Of a stretch of 64,000 bases of DNA, positions 36,417-44,975 are shown in pieces; position 1 is the stretch's first letter, and the number at the start of each line of letters is the position of its first letter. The DNA is from Leucobacter weissii (lineage in GTDB: Bacteria; Actinomycetota; Actinomycetes; Actinomycetales; Microbacteriaceae): positions 62,001 through 126,000 of the forward strand of contig NZ_JAGDYM010000015.1 in NCBI RefSeq assembly GCF_017565745.1. Reading direction: 5' to 3'. The notes beneath the pieces are model-generated. The model was not told the DNA's origin and searched no databases. It worked only from the letters and a program-made list of their open reading frames with translations. Made by a program: the position numbers and the translations under genes.

Positions 36417-37454
36417 CTACGCGTGCGCCTCCTCCTCCGACGGGATGTGGGCGCGGGAGAGGCGCTTGCGGAAGATCCAGTAGGTCCACGCCTGGTAGGC
36501 GAGCACCAGCGGCAGCGTGAACGCGGCCACCCAGGTCATCAGCTCGAGCGTCTTCTGCGAGCTGGCCGCGCCCGCGATCGTCATCGAATAGGCCGGGTCG
36601 ATGTTCGAGATCATCAGGTGCGGATGCAGCGCCATGAAGATCGTCAGCAGGGCGAAGGCGATGGTGAGCGCGTTGAAGGTGAAGGCCCACCCCTCGCGAC
36701 CCCGCAGGTTGAACAGGATACCGGCGACCAGCGCGACCGCGGCGAGCGCCGCGAGCAGGATCACCACTCCGGCGTTGCTGTCCCCCAGGTGCTGCAGCAC
36801 CGTCCAGACGAGGAACGCCGCCGCGGACACCAGCGCGACCAGCCCGGCCTTCGTCGCGAGGGTCCGGGCGCGTTCCCGCATGTCGCCCATGGTCTTGAGC
36901 GCGATGAACACGAGTCCGTGCGTGAAGCACAGCAGCGTCAGCGTGATCCCGCCGAGCAGGCCGTAGGGGTTGAGCAGCGTGAGCAGCGTGCCCTCGTACA
37001 CCCAGCCGCCGGTCTCGAGCGGGCGGATCGGCAGCCCCTGGATGAGGTTGGCGAACGCGGTGCCCCACAGCAGCGGCGGCAGGAGCGAGCCCCAGAAGAT
37101 GAACTGGTCGAACCAGCGGGTCCACTGCCGGCCCTTGCCCTGGTGGCGGTACTCGAAGGAGACCCCGCGCAGGATGAGCGCGACGAGGATGAGCAGCAGC
37201 GCAAGGTAGAAGCCCGAGAACATCGTGGCGTACCACTCGGGGAAGGCCGCGAACAGGCAGGCGCCCGCGACGATGAGCCAGGTCTCGTTGAGATCCCAGA
37301 CCGGGCCGATCGTGTTGATGATGAGACGACGGTCCGTGTTGTCGTTGCCGAGCACGGGCAGCGCCATGCCGACACCGAAGTCGAAGCCGTCGAGCACGAA
37401 GTACCCGATGAGCAGCACCCCGACGATGAGGAACCAGAGGGTGATGAGATCCAT
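36417..37454 (-). CDS. cydB: cytochrome bd quinol oxidase subunit II
   Basis: 345 residues, eight or nine membrane helices. Begins MDLITLWFLIVGVLLIGYFVLDGFDFGVGM, the conserved CydB N-terminus. Structural partner of CydA in the high-affinity terminal oxidase used at low oxygen. Located 21 bases downstream of cydA. Confidence 0.96.
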   Translation of the reverse strand: MDLITLWFLIVGVLLIGYFVLDGFDFGVGMALPVLGNDNTDRRLIINTIGPVWDLNETWLIVAGACLFAAFPEWYATMFSGFYLALLLILVALILRGVSFEYRHQGKGRQWTRWFDQFIFWGSLLPPLLWGTAFANLIQGLPIRPLETGGWVYEGTLLTLLNPYGLLGGITLTLLCFTHGLVFIALKTMGDMRERARTLATKAGLVALVSAAAFLVWTVLQHLGDSNAGVVILLAALAAVALVAGILFNLRGREGWAFTFNALTIAFALLTIFMALHPHLMISNIDPAYSMTIAGAASSQKTLELMTWVAAFTLPLVLAYQAWTYWIFRKRLSRAHIPSEEEAHA

Positions 37455-37475
37455 GTCCGTTTTCCTTGCCCTCTC

Positions 37476-38942
37476 CTAGTACACCGTGGCGAGCTTGTCG
37501 TGGTCGACGTCGCCTTCGCCGCTGCCGTCAGCGCCGCCGTCGCCGGAGGTCTCGATCTCCGGGGGCCCGGCCTGCGCCGCCTTGACGATCAGTTTGAACT
37601 CGACGACCGCGAGTCCGCCGTAGACCACGGTGAACACGATCAGCGAGACGAGCACAGCCCAGGCCGGCACGCCGGGCGAGACACCCGACTCCGTGGTCAT
37701 CACGCCGAACACGATCCAGGGCTGGCGGCCCATCTCGGTGAAGATCCAGCCCACGAGCGAGGCGATCATCGGGACGGGCGCGGTCCAGATCGCGACCTTC
37801 CAAGCCCAGGCCGGCACCTCGCGGTTCTTGCGGGTGATCCACAGCCCCACGACCGAGACGAGCGTGGCGAGGGCCCCGAGCCCGATCATCCAGCGGAACG
37901 ACCAGTAGGTGACCCAGATGATGGGCATGAACTGGCCGTCGCTCGGGCAGGTGAGCAGACTCGAATCCGCACCGCAGTACATCTCGGTGTAGGCCGCCTG
38001 CAGGTCCCGGATGCCCTCGACCTCGCCCGTGAAGTTGCCGTGCGACAGGAACGACAGCAGGTAGGGGATGCGCACCGAGAAGATCTCGTGCAGTCCGTCC
38101 GGGGTGCCGAGGCTGAAGATGGAGAACGAGGCGTCGGCGCCCGAGGCGGTCTCGTAGAGCGCCTCGGCCGCGGCCATCTTCATCGGCTGCGTCTGGGTCA
38201 TCACCATTCCGAGCGAGTGGCCGGTGAAGCCGACGCCCATGAAGGCGAGGATGTTGGCCCACAGACCGAAGCGCAGGCTGGTCCGCATCTCGTCGACGTA
38301 CTGTCTCCGGGAGAGGTGCCAGGCCGCGACCGCGACCATCACCGTCGCGGCGAACATGATCGAGGCGAAGATCGTGTGCGGGAACTGATGCAGTGCGACC
38401 GGGTTCAGCAGCACCTCGCCGATGTTCGTCAGCTCGGCCCGCTGCGTCTGCTCGTTCAGCTCGTAGCCGACCGGGTTCTGCATGAAGGCGTTCGCCGCCA
38501 GGATGAAGTAGGCCGAGAGGATCGTCGCGAGCGAGGTCAGCCAGATCGTCGCCAGGTGCGCGCCCTTGGGCAGCTTGTCCCAGCCGAAGATCCACAGCCC
38601 GATGAAGGTCGCCTCGAGGAAGAAGGCGATCAGTCCCTCCATGGCGAGGGGCGCGCCGAAGATGTCCCCCACGAAGCGGGAGTAGTTGGACCAGTTCATG
38701 CCGAACTGGAACTCCTGCACGATCCCGGTGACCACGCCCATCGCGAAGTTGATGAGGAAGATCTTGCCGTAGAGCTTGGTCAGGCGGAGGTACTTGACCT
38801 TGCCCGTGCGCACCCAAGCGGTCTGCAGGATCGCCACCAGGAAGCTGAGACCGATGGTGAGCGGGACGAAGAGGAAATGATACAGCGTCGTCAACCCGAA
38901 TTGCCACCGGGCCAGCGTCAACGCATCTAAGAATTCGTTCAC
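37476..38942 (-). CDS. cydA: cytochrome bd quinol oxidase subunit I
   Basis: 488 residues. Haem-site histidines are visible in LYHFLFVPLT (His22, haem b595) and ALHQFPHTI (His185/189 region, haem b558). MEGLIAFFLEAT holds the two conserved proton-path glutamates (Glu102, Glu110), and the quinol loop TQTQPMKM is present. The short loop puts it in the class with a short Q-loop. GTG start at 38942 with GGAGA upstream. The cyd operon may matter for a strain with an accessory haem supply next door, but no shared operator is seen. Confidence 0.97.
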   Translation of the reverse strand: MNEFLDALTLARWQFGLTTLYHFLFVPLTIGLSFLVAILQTAWVRTGKVKYLRLTKLYGKIFLINFAMGVVTGIVQEFQFGMNWSNYSRFVGDIFGAPLAMEGLIAFFLEATFIGLWIFGWDKLPKGAHLATIWLTSLATILSAYFILAANAFMQNPVGYELNEQTQRAELTNIGEVLLNPVALHQFPHTIFASIMFAATVMVAVAAWHLSRRQYVDEMRTSLRFGLWANILAFMGVGFTGHSLGMVMTQTQPMKMAAAEALYETASGADASFSIFSLGTPDGLHEIFSVRIPYLLSFLSHGNFTGEVEGIRDLQAAYTEMYCGADSSLLTCPSDGQFMPIIWVTYWSFRWMIGLGALATLVSVVGLWITRKNREVPAWAWKVAIWTAPVPMIASLVGWIFTEMGRQPWIVFGVMTTESGVSPGVPAWAVLVSLIVFTVVYGGLAVVEFKLIVKAAQAGPPEIETSGDGGADGSGEGDVDHDKLATVY

Positions 38943-39173
38943 GAGTTCTCCAGAGTGCGGGGAGCGCCCACCAGCGGGGACGCACTCCCATAGTGAGCTC
39001 CGGGTAGAGGTATCATCCTCGCCAGAATCTACCGGCTGATCGCCGGTCGACTACGATTTTACCGAGTCTGAACGTTTGCTCCGAATCCGGCTCGACGCCG
39101 AGTCATATTGCACAGCGCCGGTTCGGCCGTCGAAGCCGTGGCCCGCGCTCCCCCCGACCTCTAAGCTGGACGG
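38943..39173. other. divergent intergenic region cydA / App1-like gene
   Basis: 231 bases, locally AT-richer at 39045-39115. A small hairpin (CCGGC/GCCGG) lies near 39032-39046. The plus-strand -10 TAAGCT at 39162-39167 serves the phosphatase gene. No redox-regulator (Rex-type) palindrome was found upstream of cydA and its promoter could not be fixed. Confidence 0.5.
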
Positions 39174-40229
39174 GTGACGGAATCTCGGCGAGCGGACGGC
39201 AGACCCCGGCTCGGGGCGCGACTCGAGGAGTGGCTCCACAGGCGTCGCCAGAAACGAGCGCTCGCGGCGGGCAAGGTTCCGGGGGTCATCCCCTACATCG
39301 GCTACGGCTCCCCGGAGTGGGTGCGCGTGCTCGGCCGAGTGCTCTACCTCAAGCCCGATGACGCCTCCGGCGGCCAGCGCTGGCGCCGGAACGGCGTGGG
39401 CAACGTCGGCCGGGTGCGCGGGTGGCGCAGCTTCACCAGCCTGCACGTTCCCTATCAGCCGGTGCGGGTGCTGATCGACAGCGAACCGGTCACCGAGGTG
39501 GTGAGCGATCGCGGCGGAGTCATCGACTCGATCGTCCCCGTGTCGCTGGAGCCGGGCTGGCACACCGTCACGCTCCAGAGCGGCGGAAGCGATGCGGTGG
39601 ACGTTCCCGTCTACGTGGTCGACCCGGCGGCGCGCTTCGGGATCATCAGCGACGTCGACGACACGATCCTCAACACCGCGCTGCCGCGTCCCCTCGTGGC
39701 GGCATGGAACAGCTTCGTGCTCGACGAGCACGCCCGCACCTCGACGCCCGGCATGCCCGTGTTCTACGACCACCTGGTCGCGGCGCACCCGGGCTCCCCC
39801 GTCATCTACCTCTCGACCGGCGCCTGGAACGCGGCGCCGACGCTCAGCAGATTCCTGGAGCGCAACCTCTATCCGATGGGGCCGCTGCTGCTCACCGACT
39901 GGGGCCCGACGACGGATCGCTGGTTCCGCAGCGGCACCGAGCACAAGCAGCGGGAGCTGCGGCGCCTGGCCCGCGAGTTCCCGGAGGTGCGGTGGGTGCT
40001 GATCGGGGACGACGGCCAGCACGACGAGAAGCTGTATCACGAGTTCGCCAGCCAGCACCCGGAGAACGTGGCGGCGGTCGCCATCCGCCAGCTGTCCGTC
40101 GGACAGGCCGTGCTCGCCGGCGGTCGCTCGAAGGCGCGCCTGCACCAGGGCGCGAGCGGGGTTCCGTGGGTGTACGGCCCCGACGGGGCGACGCTGCGGG
40201 ACGAACTCAGGAGCCTGGGCCTGCTGTGA
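39174..40229 (+). CDS. App1-like phosphatase (DUF2183 family)
   Basis: 351 residues. HAD-type active site DVDDT (Asp160, Asp162, Thr164) within FGIISDVDDTILNT, followed by VIYLSTGAWN and a C-terminal VLIGDDGQHD motif. In yeast, App1 of this family is a phosphatidate phosphatase; the bacterial substrate is unproven. The N-terminal 140 residues form a beta-rich domain (WRSFTSLHVPYQPVRVLID). No signal peptide, so cytoplasmic. GTG start with TAAGCT 6 bases upstream (leaderless). Overlaps the next gene by 4 bases. Confidence 0.88.
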   Translation: MTESRRADGRPRLGARLEEWLHRRRQKRALAAGKVPGVIPYIGYGSPEWVRVLGRVLYLKPDDASGGQRWRRNGVGNVGRVRGWRSFTSLHVPYQPVRVLIDSEPVTEVVSDRGGVIDSIVPVSLEPGWHTVTLQSGGSDAVDVPVYVVDPAARFGIISDVDDTILNTALPRPLVAAWNSFVLDEHARTSTPGMPVFYDHLVAAHPGSPVIYLSTGAWNAAPTLSRFLERNLYPMGPLLLTDWGPTTDRWFRSGTEHKQRELRRLAREFPEVRWVLIGDDGQHDEKLYHEFASQHPENVAAVAIRQLSVGQAVLAGGRSKARLHQGASGVPWVYGPDGATLRDELRSLGLL

Positions 40230-41317
40230 CCGCTCCGCGCACGAGACCGTGGCGCCGCTTCGAGCGCCGGGTGACCGGGCGCTTCACCGCGCCGGAGCGC
40301 GCGCCGCTGCTCCAGGTGCTCAAGGCCGCGGGTGCCGCGATCCTCACCTGGTTCGTCTGCCTGCTCATCTTTCCGGGCCAGTTGCCCATCTTCGGGGCGA
40401 TCGCCGCGCTGCTGTGCGTGCAGGAGAGCGTGAACCAGTCGCTCACCCGCGGCATCGAGCGCGTCGTCGGCGTGCTGCTCGGAGTGAGCGTGGCGCTCGG
40501 AGCGGGCGCCGTGTTCGGTGCGCAGTCGTGGCTCTTCGTCGCCGCGATCGTCGTCGCCATGTCGATCGGATGGTCGCTGCGGATGACCAACACCTCCACC
40601 AACCAGATCGCGATCTCGGCGCTGCTGATGATCGCCCTGGGCGGCCTGGAGTTCGACTACGGGGTGGAGCGCCTGGTCGAGACGGCGATCGGCGCGGCGA
40701 TCGGCGTGCTCATCAACGCGGTCGTGGTCGCCCCCGTGCACACCACCCGCATGCACGAGACCATCGGACGCCTGACCTCCCGCACCTCGGACGTGCTGCG
40801 CCGCATCGCCGACGGCCTCGAGGAGACGCGCGACGCCGCGTGGCTCGAGCGCATGCTCGCCGATGCGAGAAGCCTGCAGCAGGAACGGGCCGAGGTGCAG
40901 CAGCTGCTCCGCAACGCTCGGGAGAGCCTGCGGATGAACCCGCGCGGACCGCGCTACCGGGCGATGCTGGAGGCCGACGACGGCCTCTTCCAGCGGATCC
41001 AGCCGATCGTCACCCAGGTGAGCGGCATGGCTCGCGCGCTGGTCGACCTCTACTCGCCGAGCCTCGCCGGCGACCCGCAGGTCCTCGGGATCGCCCGTGA
41101 GATGCGCCGCGCCGCGCACGATCTCGAACGCCTGCCGAACGTGACCGCGGACGGGAGCGCCGGCGCCTCCGCGGGGACCGACCCGCCCGCCGAGCCGCCG
41201 GCGCTCACCGCGCCCTACGTCATCGCCTCGCCGCATCCGCAGCACTGGATCCTGATCGGATCGCTGATGGAGGACCTGCGCCGCGTACGCGGGAGGATCA
41301 CCGGCGAACTGCTGTAG
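40226..41317 (+). CDS. FUSC-family membrane protein (aromatic acid exporter-like)
   Basis: 363 residues. About six membrane helices in the first 175 residues (ILTWFVCLLIFPGQLPIFGAIAALLCV, then LIGVSVALGAGA-like segments), then a long cytoplasmic helical region, ending in a helix with WILIGSLMEDLRRV. Similar proteins are annotated as aromatic acid or fusaric acid exporters; function here is not shown. GTG overlaps the phosphatase stop (GTGA), so the two form an operon. A membrane lipid or envelope role for the pair is a guess. Confidence 0.82.
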   Translation: MTAPRTRPWRRFERRVTGRFTAPERAPLLQVLKAAGAAILTWFVCLLIFPGQLPIFGAIAALLCVQESVNQSLTRGIERVVGVLLGVSVALGAGAVFGAQSWLFVAAIVVAMSIGWSLRMTNTSTNQIAISALLMIALGGLEFDYGVERLVETAIGAAIGVLINAVVVAPVHTTRMHETIGRLTSRTSDVLRRIADGLEETRDAAWLERMLADARSLQQERAEVQQLLRNARESLRMNPRGPRYRAMLEADDGLFQRIQPIVTQVSGMARALVDLYSPSLAGDPQVLGIAREMRRAAHDLERLPNVTADGSAGASAGTDPPAEPPALTAPYVIASPHPQHWILIGSLMEDLRRVRGRITGELL

Positions 41318-41355
41318 ACGGCGTATGCCGCATTCTGGATCGGGGTCGCGGGGAA

Positions 41356-41500
41356 GCCCGCGGTTCCGGCTCCTGCATAGGGGTCGCTACGAGGCCCGCG
41401 GTTCCGGTGTCCATCCCTCCGGAGCGTCTTCGCGGTATGGCCGCACAGCGTGCCATACCGCTCTTCCGCTCAAGTGACAGAAACCGGAACCGCGGGCCTC
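41356..41500. repeat. nested inverted repeat element between convergent genes
   Basis: Outer arms of 18 bp are perfect (41391-41408 with 41483-41500; GAGGCCCGCGGTTCCGGT and complement). Inside is a second perfect 10-bp stem (41432-41441 with 41452-41461). A third copy of the 14-base core GCCCGCGGTTCCGG lies at 41356-41369. No ORF. It may be a large termination structure or a small REP/MITE-like element. Confidence 0.8.
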
Positions 41501-41516
41501 GCCTCGCGCCGGGCGG

Positions 41517-41610
41517 TGAATCGCTGAACGCGATTCATTCCTGAGCGACCGGGGCAGTGGCCCCGCCAGCTTTCGCGATGAATCGCTGAACGCGATTCAT
41601 TCCTGAGCGA
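41517..41610. repeat. 32-bp direct repeat duplicating the yceI 3' end and its hairpin
   Basis: Copies at 41517-41548 and 41579-41610 are identical (period 62). Each holds an 8-bp stem TGAATCGC/GCGATTCA. The right copy includes the last yceI codons and stop; the left copy is a duplicate outside the gene. A further hairpin CGGGGC/GCCCCG (41550-41565) sits between them. Together they make a triple terminator for yceI. Confidence 0.85.
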
Positions 41611-42157
41611 AAGCTGCCTGCACATCCAGGGTGATGGTGACGTCGCTGCCGAGCAGCAGGCCGCCGGTCTCGAGCGGCGCGTTCCACTCGATCCCGAAGT
41701 CCTCGCGCTTCACCACGGCGGTGGCGGTGAAGCCCGCCTTGTAGTTGCCGTAGGCGTCGGCGCCGAAGCCTCCGAACTCGAAGTCGAAGGTGACCGGCTT
41801 GGTCACGCCGCGCAGCGTGAGCTCCGTGTCGACCTTGAAGTCCCCGCCCTCCTGGCGGATGCCGGTGCTCTTCAGAGTGAACTCGGGGAACTCCTCCGCT
41901 GCGAAGAAATCGCCGGTGCGCAGGTGGCCGTCGCGGTCGGCCTGGTTGGTGTTGATCGACGCGACCTCGACCCTGGCCTCGACGCTCGAATCGAGGGGGT
42001 TCTCGCCGGTGACGATGGTGCCGCTGAATCGCTCGAACTTGCCCTTGACCTTGCTGATCGCGAGGTGGCGCACGGAGAAGCCGACCTCGGTGTGAGTGGG
42101 GTCGATGTTCCAGGTGCCGGCGCGATAACCGGGGATCTGGTCGGCGGTGATGGACAT
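41597..42157 (-). CDS. YceI-family lipid/isoprenoid-binding protein
   Basis: 186 residues, the length of the eight-stranded lipocalin-like YceI barrel. Marks: AGTWNIDPTHTEVGFSVRHLAISKVKGKF, TEVTLRGVTKPVTF-like TELTLRGVTKPVTF and GSDVTITLDVQ. Members bind long polyisoprenoids such as quinone precursors. No signal peptide on this one, so cytoplasmic. ATG at 42157 with CAGGAGGC upstream; an in-frame extension to 42208 would run through the ribosome site. The promoter has a MarR-like operator. Confidence 0.9.
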   Translation of the reverse strand: MSITADQIPGYRAGTWNIDPTHTEVGFSVRHLAISKVKGKFERFSGTIVTGENPLDSSVEARVEVASINTNQADRDGHLRTGDFFAAEEFPEFTLKSTGIRQEGGDFKVDTELTLRGVTKPVTFDFEFGGFGADAYGNYKAGFTATAVVKREDFGIEWNAPLETGGLLLGSDVTITLDVQAAFAQE

Positions 42158-42192
42158 GGGTGCCTCCTGGCGCAGTGACGTGACGAACGAAT

Positions 42193-42248
42193 TTGGTTGA
42201 TGTTTCAACTAACTGCCGAGTGTAGCAATACGAGAGCGGGCGCTGCAA
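42193..42248 (-). promoter_or_regulatory. yceI promoter with MarR-type operator
   Basis: Minus strand: TTGCAG (42248-42243), 18 bases, TACACT (42224-42219), then directly downstream the near-palindrome TTAGTTGA-AACA-TCAACCAA (42212-42193; 7 of 8 pairs match). AGTTGA/TCAACT half-sites are typical of MarR-family repressors. Placed at the start of transcription, it should repress. The repressor gene is not in the window. Confidence 0.65.
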
Positions 42249-42389
42249 GCGCGCGGCCGAGTGTTTCCGCAAACGACACGCGCCGTTCAGGCGGCATGCT
42301 CCCGCTCTCGTCCGCGCGCGAGCGCAGCCGGGATCGCGAGGCGGGCACGAGCGCCGCAGCGCCGTATACCGCAACACCGTGCGGGCGGT

Positions 42390-43130
42390 TCAGCGGGGCC
42401 GGCGCTTGGCCGAGGCCCGCGCGCGAACGGCCGTCGTATCGTCGATCTCGCGCGGCTCGAAGGATCCGTGCCTGCGCCTCGCGGCCTCCCCGATCAGGAA
42501 GTCGCTGACGGACGGGTTCTTCGGCAGCAGGGATCCGTGCAGGTAGCTGCCGATGACGTTCCCCGTGCGCGCGCCCTCGACCCCGTCCCGGGGGTTGTTG
42601 CCCGCGCCCTGGAGCACCCGCCCGAGCGGCCGCGACCCGCCGCCGAGCATCGTGTCGCCGCTGTGGTTCTCGTAGCCGACGATCTCGCCGAACTCGTCGC
42701 TCGACACGACGATGTTGCCGATCATCCGCTCGTCGCCGCCGCGCGTCTCCACGTCGAGCACCCCGATCCCGCTCAGTTCGGCGCCGGTATTCGTGATGAA
42801 GCGATGCCCGAACAGCTGGAACAGCCCGCAGATGACGAGCATGGGCACGCCGTCCTCCGCGAGCGCCCGGAACTCGTCGCGACGACCCTGCAGATCCGAC
42901 ACCACTCGGCCCTGGCCCGAGTCCTGGCCGCCGCCGCCGATCACGAGATCCACGTCGCCGGGAAGCGCGTCGCCCGCGTTCAGCTCGACGACCCGGGGCG
43001 AGAGGCCGTGCTGCCGCGCGCGCCGCACCAGCGCGAGCACGTTGCCGCGATCGCCGTAGATGTTCATGTCCCGCGGATAGAGCGAGAGGATCGTCAACTC
43101 CCGCTCCCGGGCCACATCGGATTCGCTCAC
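42390..43130 (-). CDS. gatD: lipid II isoglutaminyl synthase, glutaminase subunit
   Basis: 246 residues, CobB/CobQ-type glutamine amidotransferase. Nucleophile Cys101 (VICGLFQLFG) and His198 (GSYLHGSLLP) are present. It supplies ammonia to MurT for amidating the D-Glu of lipid II stem peptides, needed for cross-linking. GTG start at 43130 overlaps the murT stop (GTGA). The two proteins work as a complex. Confidence 0.92.
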   Translation of the reverse strand: MSESDVARERELTILSLYPRDMNIYGDRGNVLALVRRARQHGLSPRVVELNAGDALPGDVDLVIGGGGQDSGQGRVVSDLQGRRDEFRALAEDGVPMLVICGLFQLFGHRFITNTGAELSGIGVLDVETRGGDERMIGNIVVSSDEFGEIVGYENHSGDTMLGGGSRPLGRVLQGAGNNPRDGVEGARTGNVIGSYLHGSLLPKNPSVSDFLIGEAARRRHGSFEPREIDDTTAVRARASAKRRPR

Positions 43131-44503
43131 CAGACCTCCTCGACCTCCGTCAGCGACGACAGCTCCTTGCGCAGGGCGAGCATCGCGGTGTACGTGCAGA
43201 AGATGCGACGGGGACGCCCCGGCGTGCGCTCGCGGAACCGGGAGAGCGCGACGGAGAGGTCCTCCTCGACGGACCCGACCGGCACTCCGTCGTGCTCGAG
43301 GCGCAGCGCCATATCCCAGGCCCGGGTTCCGCTGACCGTGTCGACGCCCGCGGCGTCGACACCGCCCGAACCGTCGACGCCCGTGGCATCGGCGAGGGAT
43401 CCGAAGTCCACATCCCACAACCAGGACATATCCCGGCCGTCCGCATACTGGTCGTTGATCGCGATCATCGTGGCGACTCCCTCCGCGGGGAAAGAGGCGA
43501 GCGCCAGTCGGAAGCCGGCCGGGTTCTTCACCAGCACCAGCTCCAGGGACTCTCCGTCGAGTTCGAGCCGCTCGCCGCGCCCGAAGGCGGGACGCACTGC
43601 GGAGAGAGCGCGGATCAGCGCATCGGCGTTCGCGTCGGCGCGGTAGCGCGCGGGATGCCCGGGCAGCGGGGCGGCCTCCAGCACCAGGCGCACCGTGGCG
43701 AGAGCAGCGGCCGCATTGAAGGTGTTGTAGAGCCCTTCCAGTTCGAGCCCGGTGCGGTGATCCGATCCGTCGATCCGGAAGACCGCCTCGTGGTCGCCGA
43801 GCTGCACGAGCACGACATCCGCGGGTCGCCCCTGCCCCGGCTCGGCCTCTCGCCCGGCCTCGGCATCCGTTCCCGCCGAGGCGCTGTGGAAGTCGTCATC
43901 GCTCGGGAACAGCGCGCGAAGATCGGGTGAGAGCCCGAACTCGCGCACGTCGAGTCGCGAACGCTCCTGCTCGCCGATGCGCGCGATCAGGGGATCCTCC
44001 CGGTTGACCACCAGCCCCTCGGTCGTCGACCGCGCGATCCGCTCGAGCAGTCGCGCCGTGGTGTCGATCTCGCCGAAGCGGTCCAGCTGGTCTCGCAGCA
44101 CGTTGAGCAGCAGGGTGAACCTCGGCTTCACCTTGGCGACGAAATGGATCGCGTGCGCCTCGTCCAGTTCGAGCACCGCGATGTCGGCGTCGAGCCGGCC
44201 GCGCGGCGAGCACTCCCTGACGGCCGCGGCGACCACGCCACGCGAGAAGTTGGATCCGGTGCGATTGGTGAAGACGCGCAGACCCTGCGCCTCGAGCAGT
44301 TCGACGATCATCTTGGTCGTCGTGGTCTTGCCGTTGGTGCCGCTGACCGCGACCACGCCGTAGGGCAGCCGCCCCAGCACCCGTCCCAGGAATCCGGGGT
44401 CGATCTTCTCGACGACGAGCCCGGGCAGCGCCGAGCCGCCGCCCCGCAGCCGCGCGAGCTGGCGCACGGACTTGCCGATCACGGCCGAGAGCACATCGCG
44501 CAT
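43127..44503 (-). CDS. murT: lipid II isoglutaminyl synthase, ligase subunit (MurT), without zinc ribbon
   Basis: 458 residues, Mur-ligase fold. ATP loop VSGTNGKTTTTK (residues 53-64), central domain ELDEAHAIHFVAKVKPRF and NVLRDQLDRFGEID, and the C-terminal DUF1727 domain with NDQYADGRDMSWLWDVDF. In most MurT proteins a Cys4 zinc ribbon sits in the central domain; here residues about 191-240 have no cysteine at all and are acidic/Ala/Gly-rich. A string of GVD/VDT repeats occurs near residue 390. ATG at 44503 follows TAACCT by 7 bases. Amidates lipid II with ammonia from GatD. Confidence 0.92.
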   Translation of the reverse strand: MRDVLSAVIGKSVRQLARLRGGGSALPGLVVEKIDPGFLGRVLGRLPYGVVAVSGTNGKTTTTKMIVELLEAQGLRVFTNRTGSNFSRGVVAAAVRECSPRGRLDADIAVLELDEAHAIHFVAKVKPRFTLLLNVLRDQLDRFGEIDTTARLLERIARSTTEGLVVNREDPLIARIGEQERSRLDVREFGLSPDLRALFPSDDDFHSASAGTDAEAGREAEPGQGRPADVVLVQLGDHEAVFRIDGSDHRTGLELEGLYNTFNAAAALATVRLVLEAAPLPGHPARYRADANADALIRALSAVRPAFGRGERLELDGESLELVLVKNPAGFRLALASFPAEGVATMIAINDQYADGRDMSWLWDVDFGSLADATGVDGSGGVDAAGVDTVSGTRAWDMALRLEHDGVPVGSVEEDLSVALSRFRERTPGRPRRIFCTYTAMLALRKELSSLTEVEEVW

Positions 44504-44615
44504 GCCTTCCAGGTTAGCGTCCCGTGTTGCACTTCCCGGCGCACCCGCAGGTCGGAGCGGAAACACCGCGCCGAGCGCCGCGCAAAGGTCCCCGCCTTCT
44601 CGATAGGCTGAATCC

Positions 44616-44843
44616 ATGGAGGAGGATCGCCCGAGCGCTGGCTTCGAGAATCTCGGCTTCGAGGGAATCGAGCACGCCCCGGAGAGCGCAGACCGCATCG
44701 GCACCAAAGAGAAGGTGTTCGGCGGGGTACTCGGAACCGTCGCGTTCGCCGTGGTCATCGCGTCGAGCGCCATCGCGATCTGGGCGGCAGCGAATCTCCT
44801 GCCCTGGGTCATCGGCGCGCTCATCGCCGCCTACAGCAGCTGA
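44616..44843 (+). CDS. small membrane protein of unknown function
   Basis: 75 residues. A charged N-terminus (MEEDRPSAGFENLGFEG) leads to a hydrophobic segment of about 35 residues, possibly two helices. TAGGCT lies exactly 6 bases before the ATG, supporting a real leaderless gene rather than a chance ORF. Divergent from murT, so a cell-envelope link is possible but unproven. Its stop codon is the first base triplet of a hairpin that starts the repeat region 44841-44975. Confidence 0.7.
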   Translation: MEEDRPSAGFENLGFEGIEHAPESADRIGTKEKVFGGVLGTVAFAVVIASSAIAIWAAANLLPWVIGALIAAYSS

Positions 44844-44975
44844 CGCTGCGCGTCAGGACTGGCAGCACGCGCCCGCCGAACGCAGGGCGCTGCACCGAGA
44901 GCCAGAGGCTCTCGGGGGCTGCATGAACGGCCAGAAATGGCCGTTCACCTCACGCTGCGCGTCAGGACTGGCAGC
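44841..44975. repeat. hairpin array flanked by a 24-bp direct repeat copied from the nei 3' end
   Basis: The 24-bp copies are at 44843-44866 and 44952-44975 (period 109). The right copy contains the last nei codons and stop. Between them are two perfect hairpins: 9 bp (44895-44903 with 44907-44915, loop AGA) and 10 bp (44924-44933 with 44938-44947, GAAA loop). The left copy makes a TGACGC-TGC-GCGTCA hairpin that includes the stop codon of the small membrane protein. No gene here. Confidence 0.85.

Noticed and set aside
34803..38930. 1375-codon plus-strand ORF across cydD, cydB and cydA
   Set aside because: Covers three well-recognised minus-strand genes; low-complexity His/Arg/Glu/Asp sequence with no motif.
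38943..39173. Rex or other redox-regulator site upstream of cydA
   Set aside because: No TGTGAA-N4-TTCACA-type palindrome found in the gap.
41330..41610. CRISPR-like array
   Set aside because: Repeats are few, of two different sequences, and not separated by unique spacers of constant length; no cas genes.
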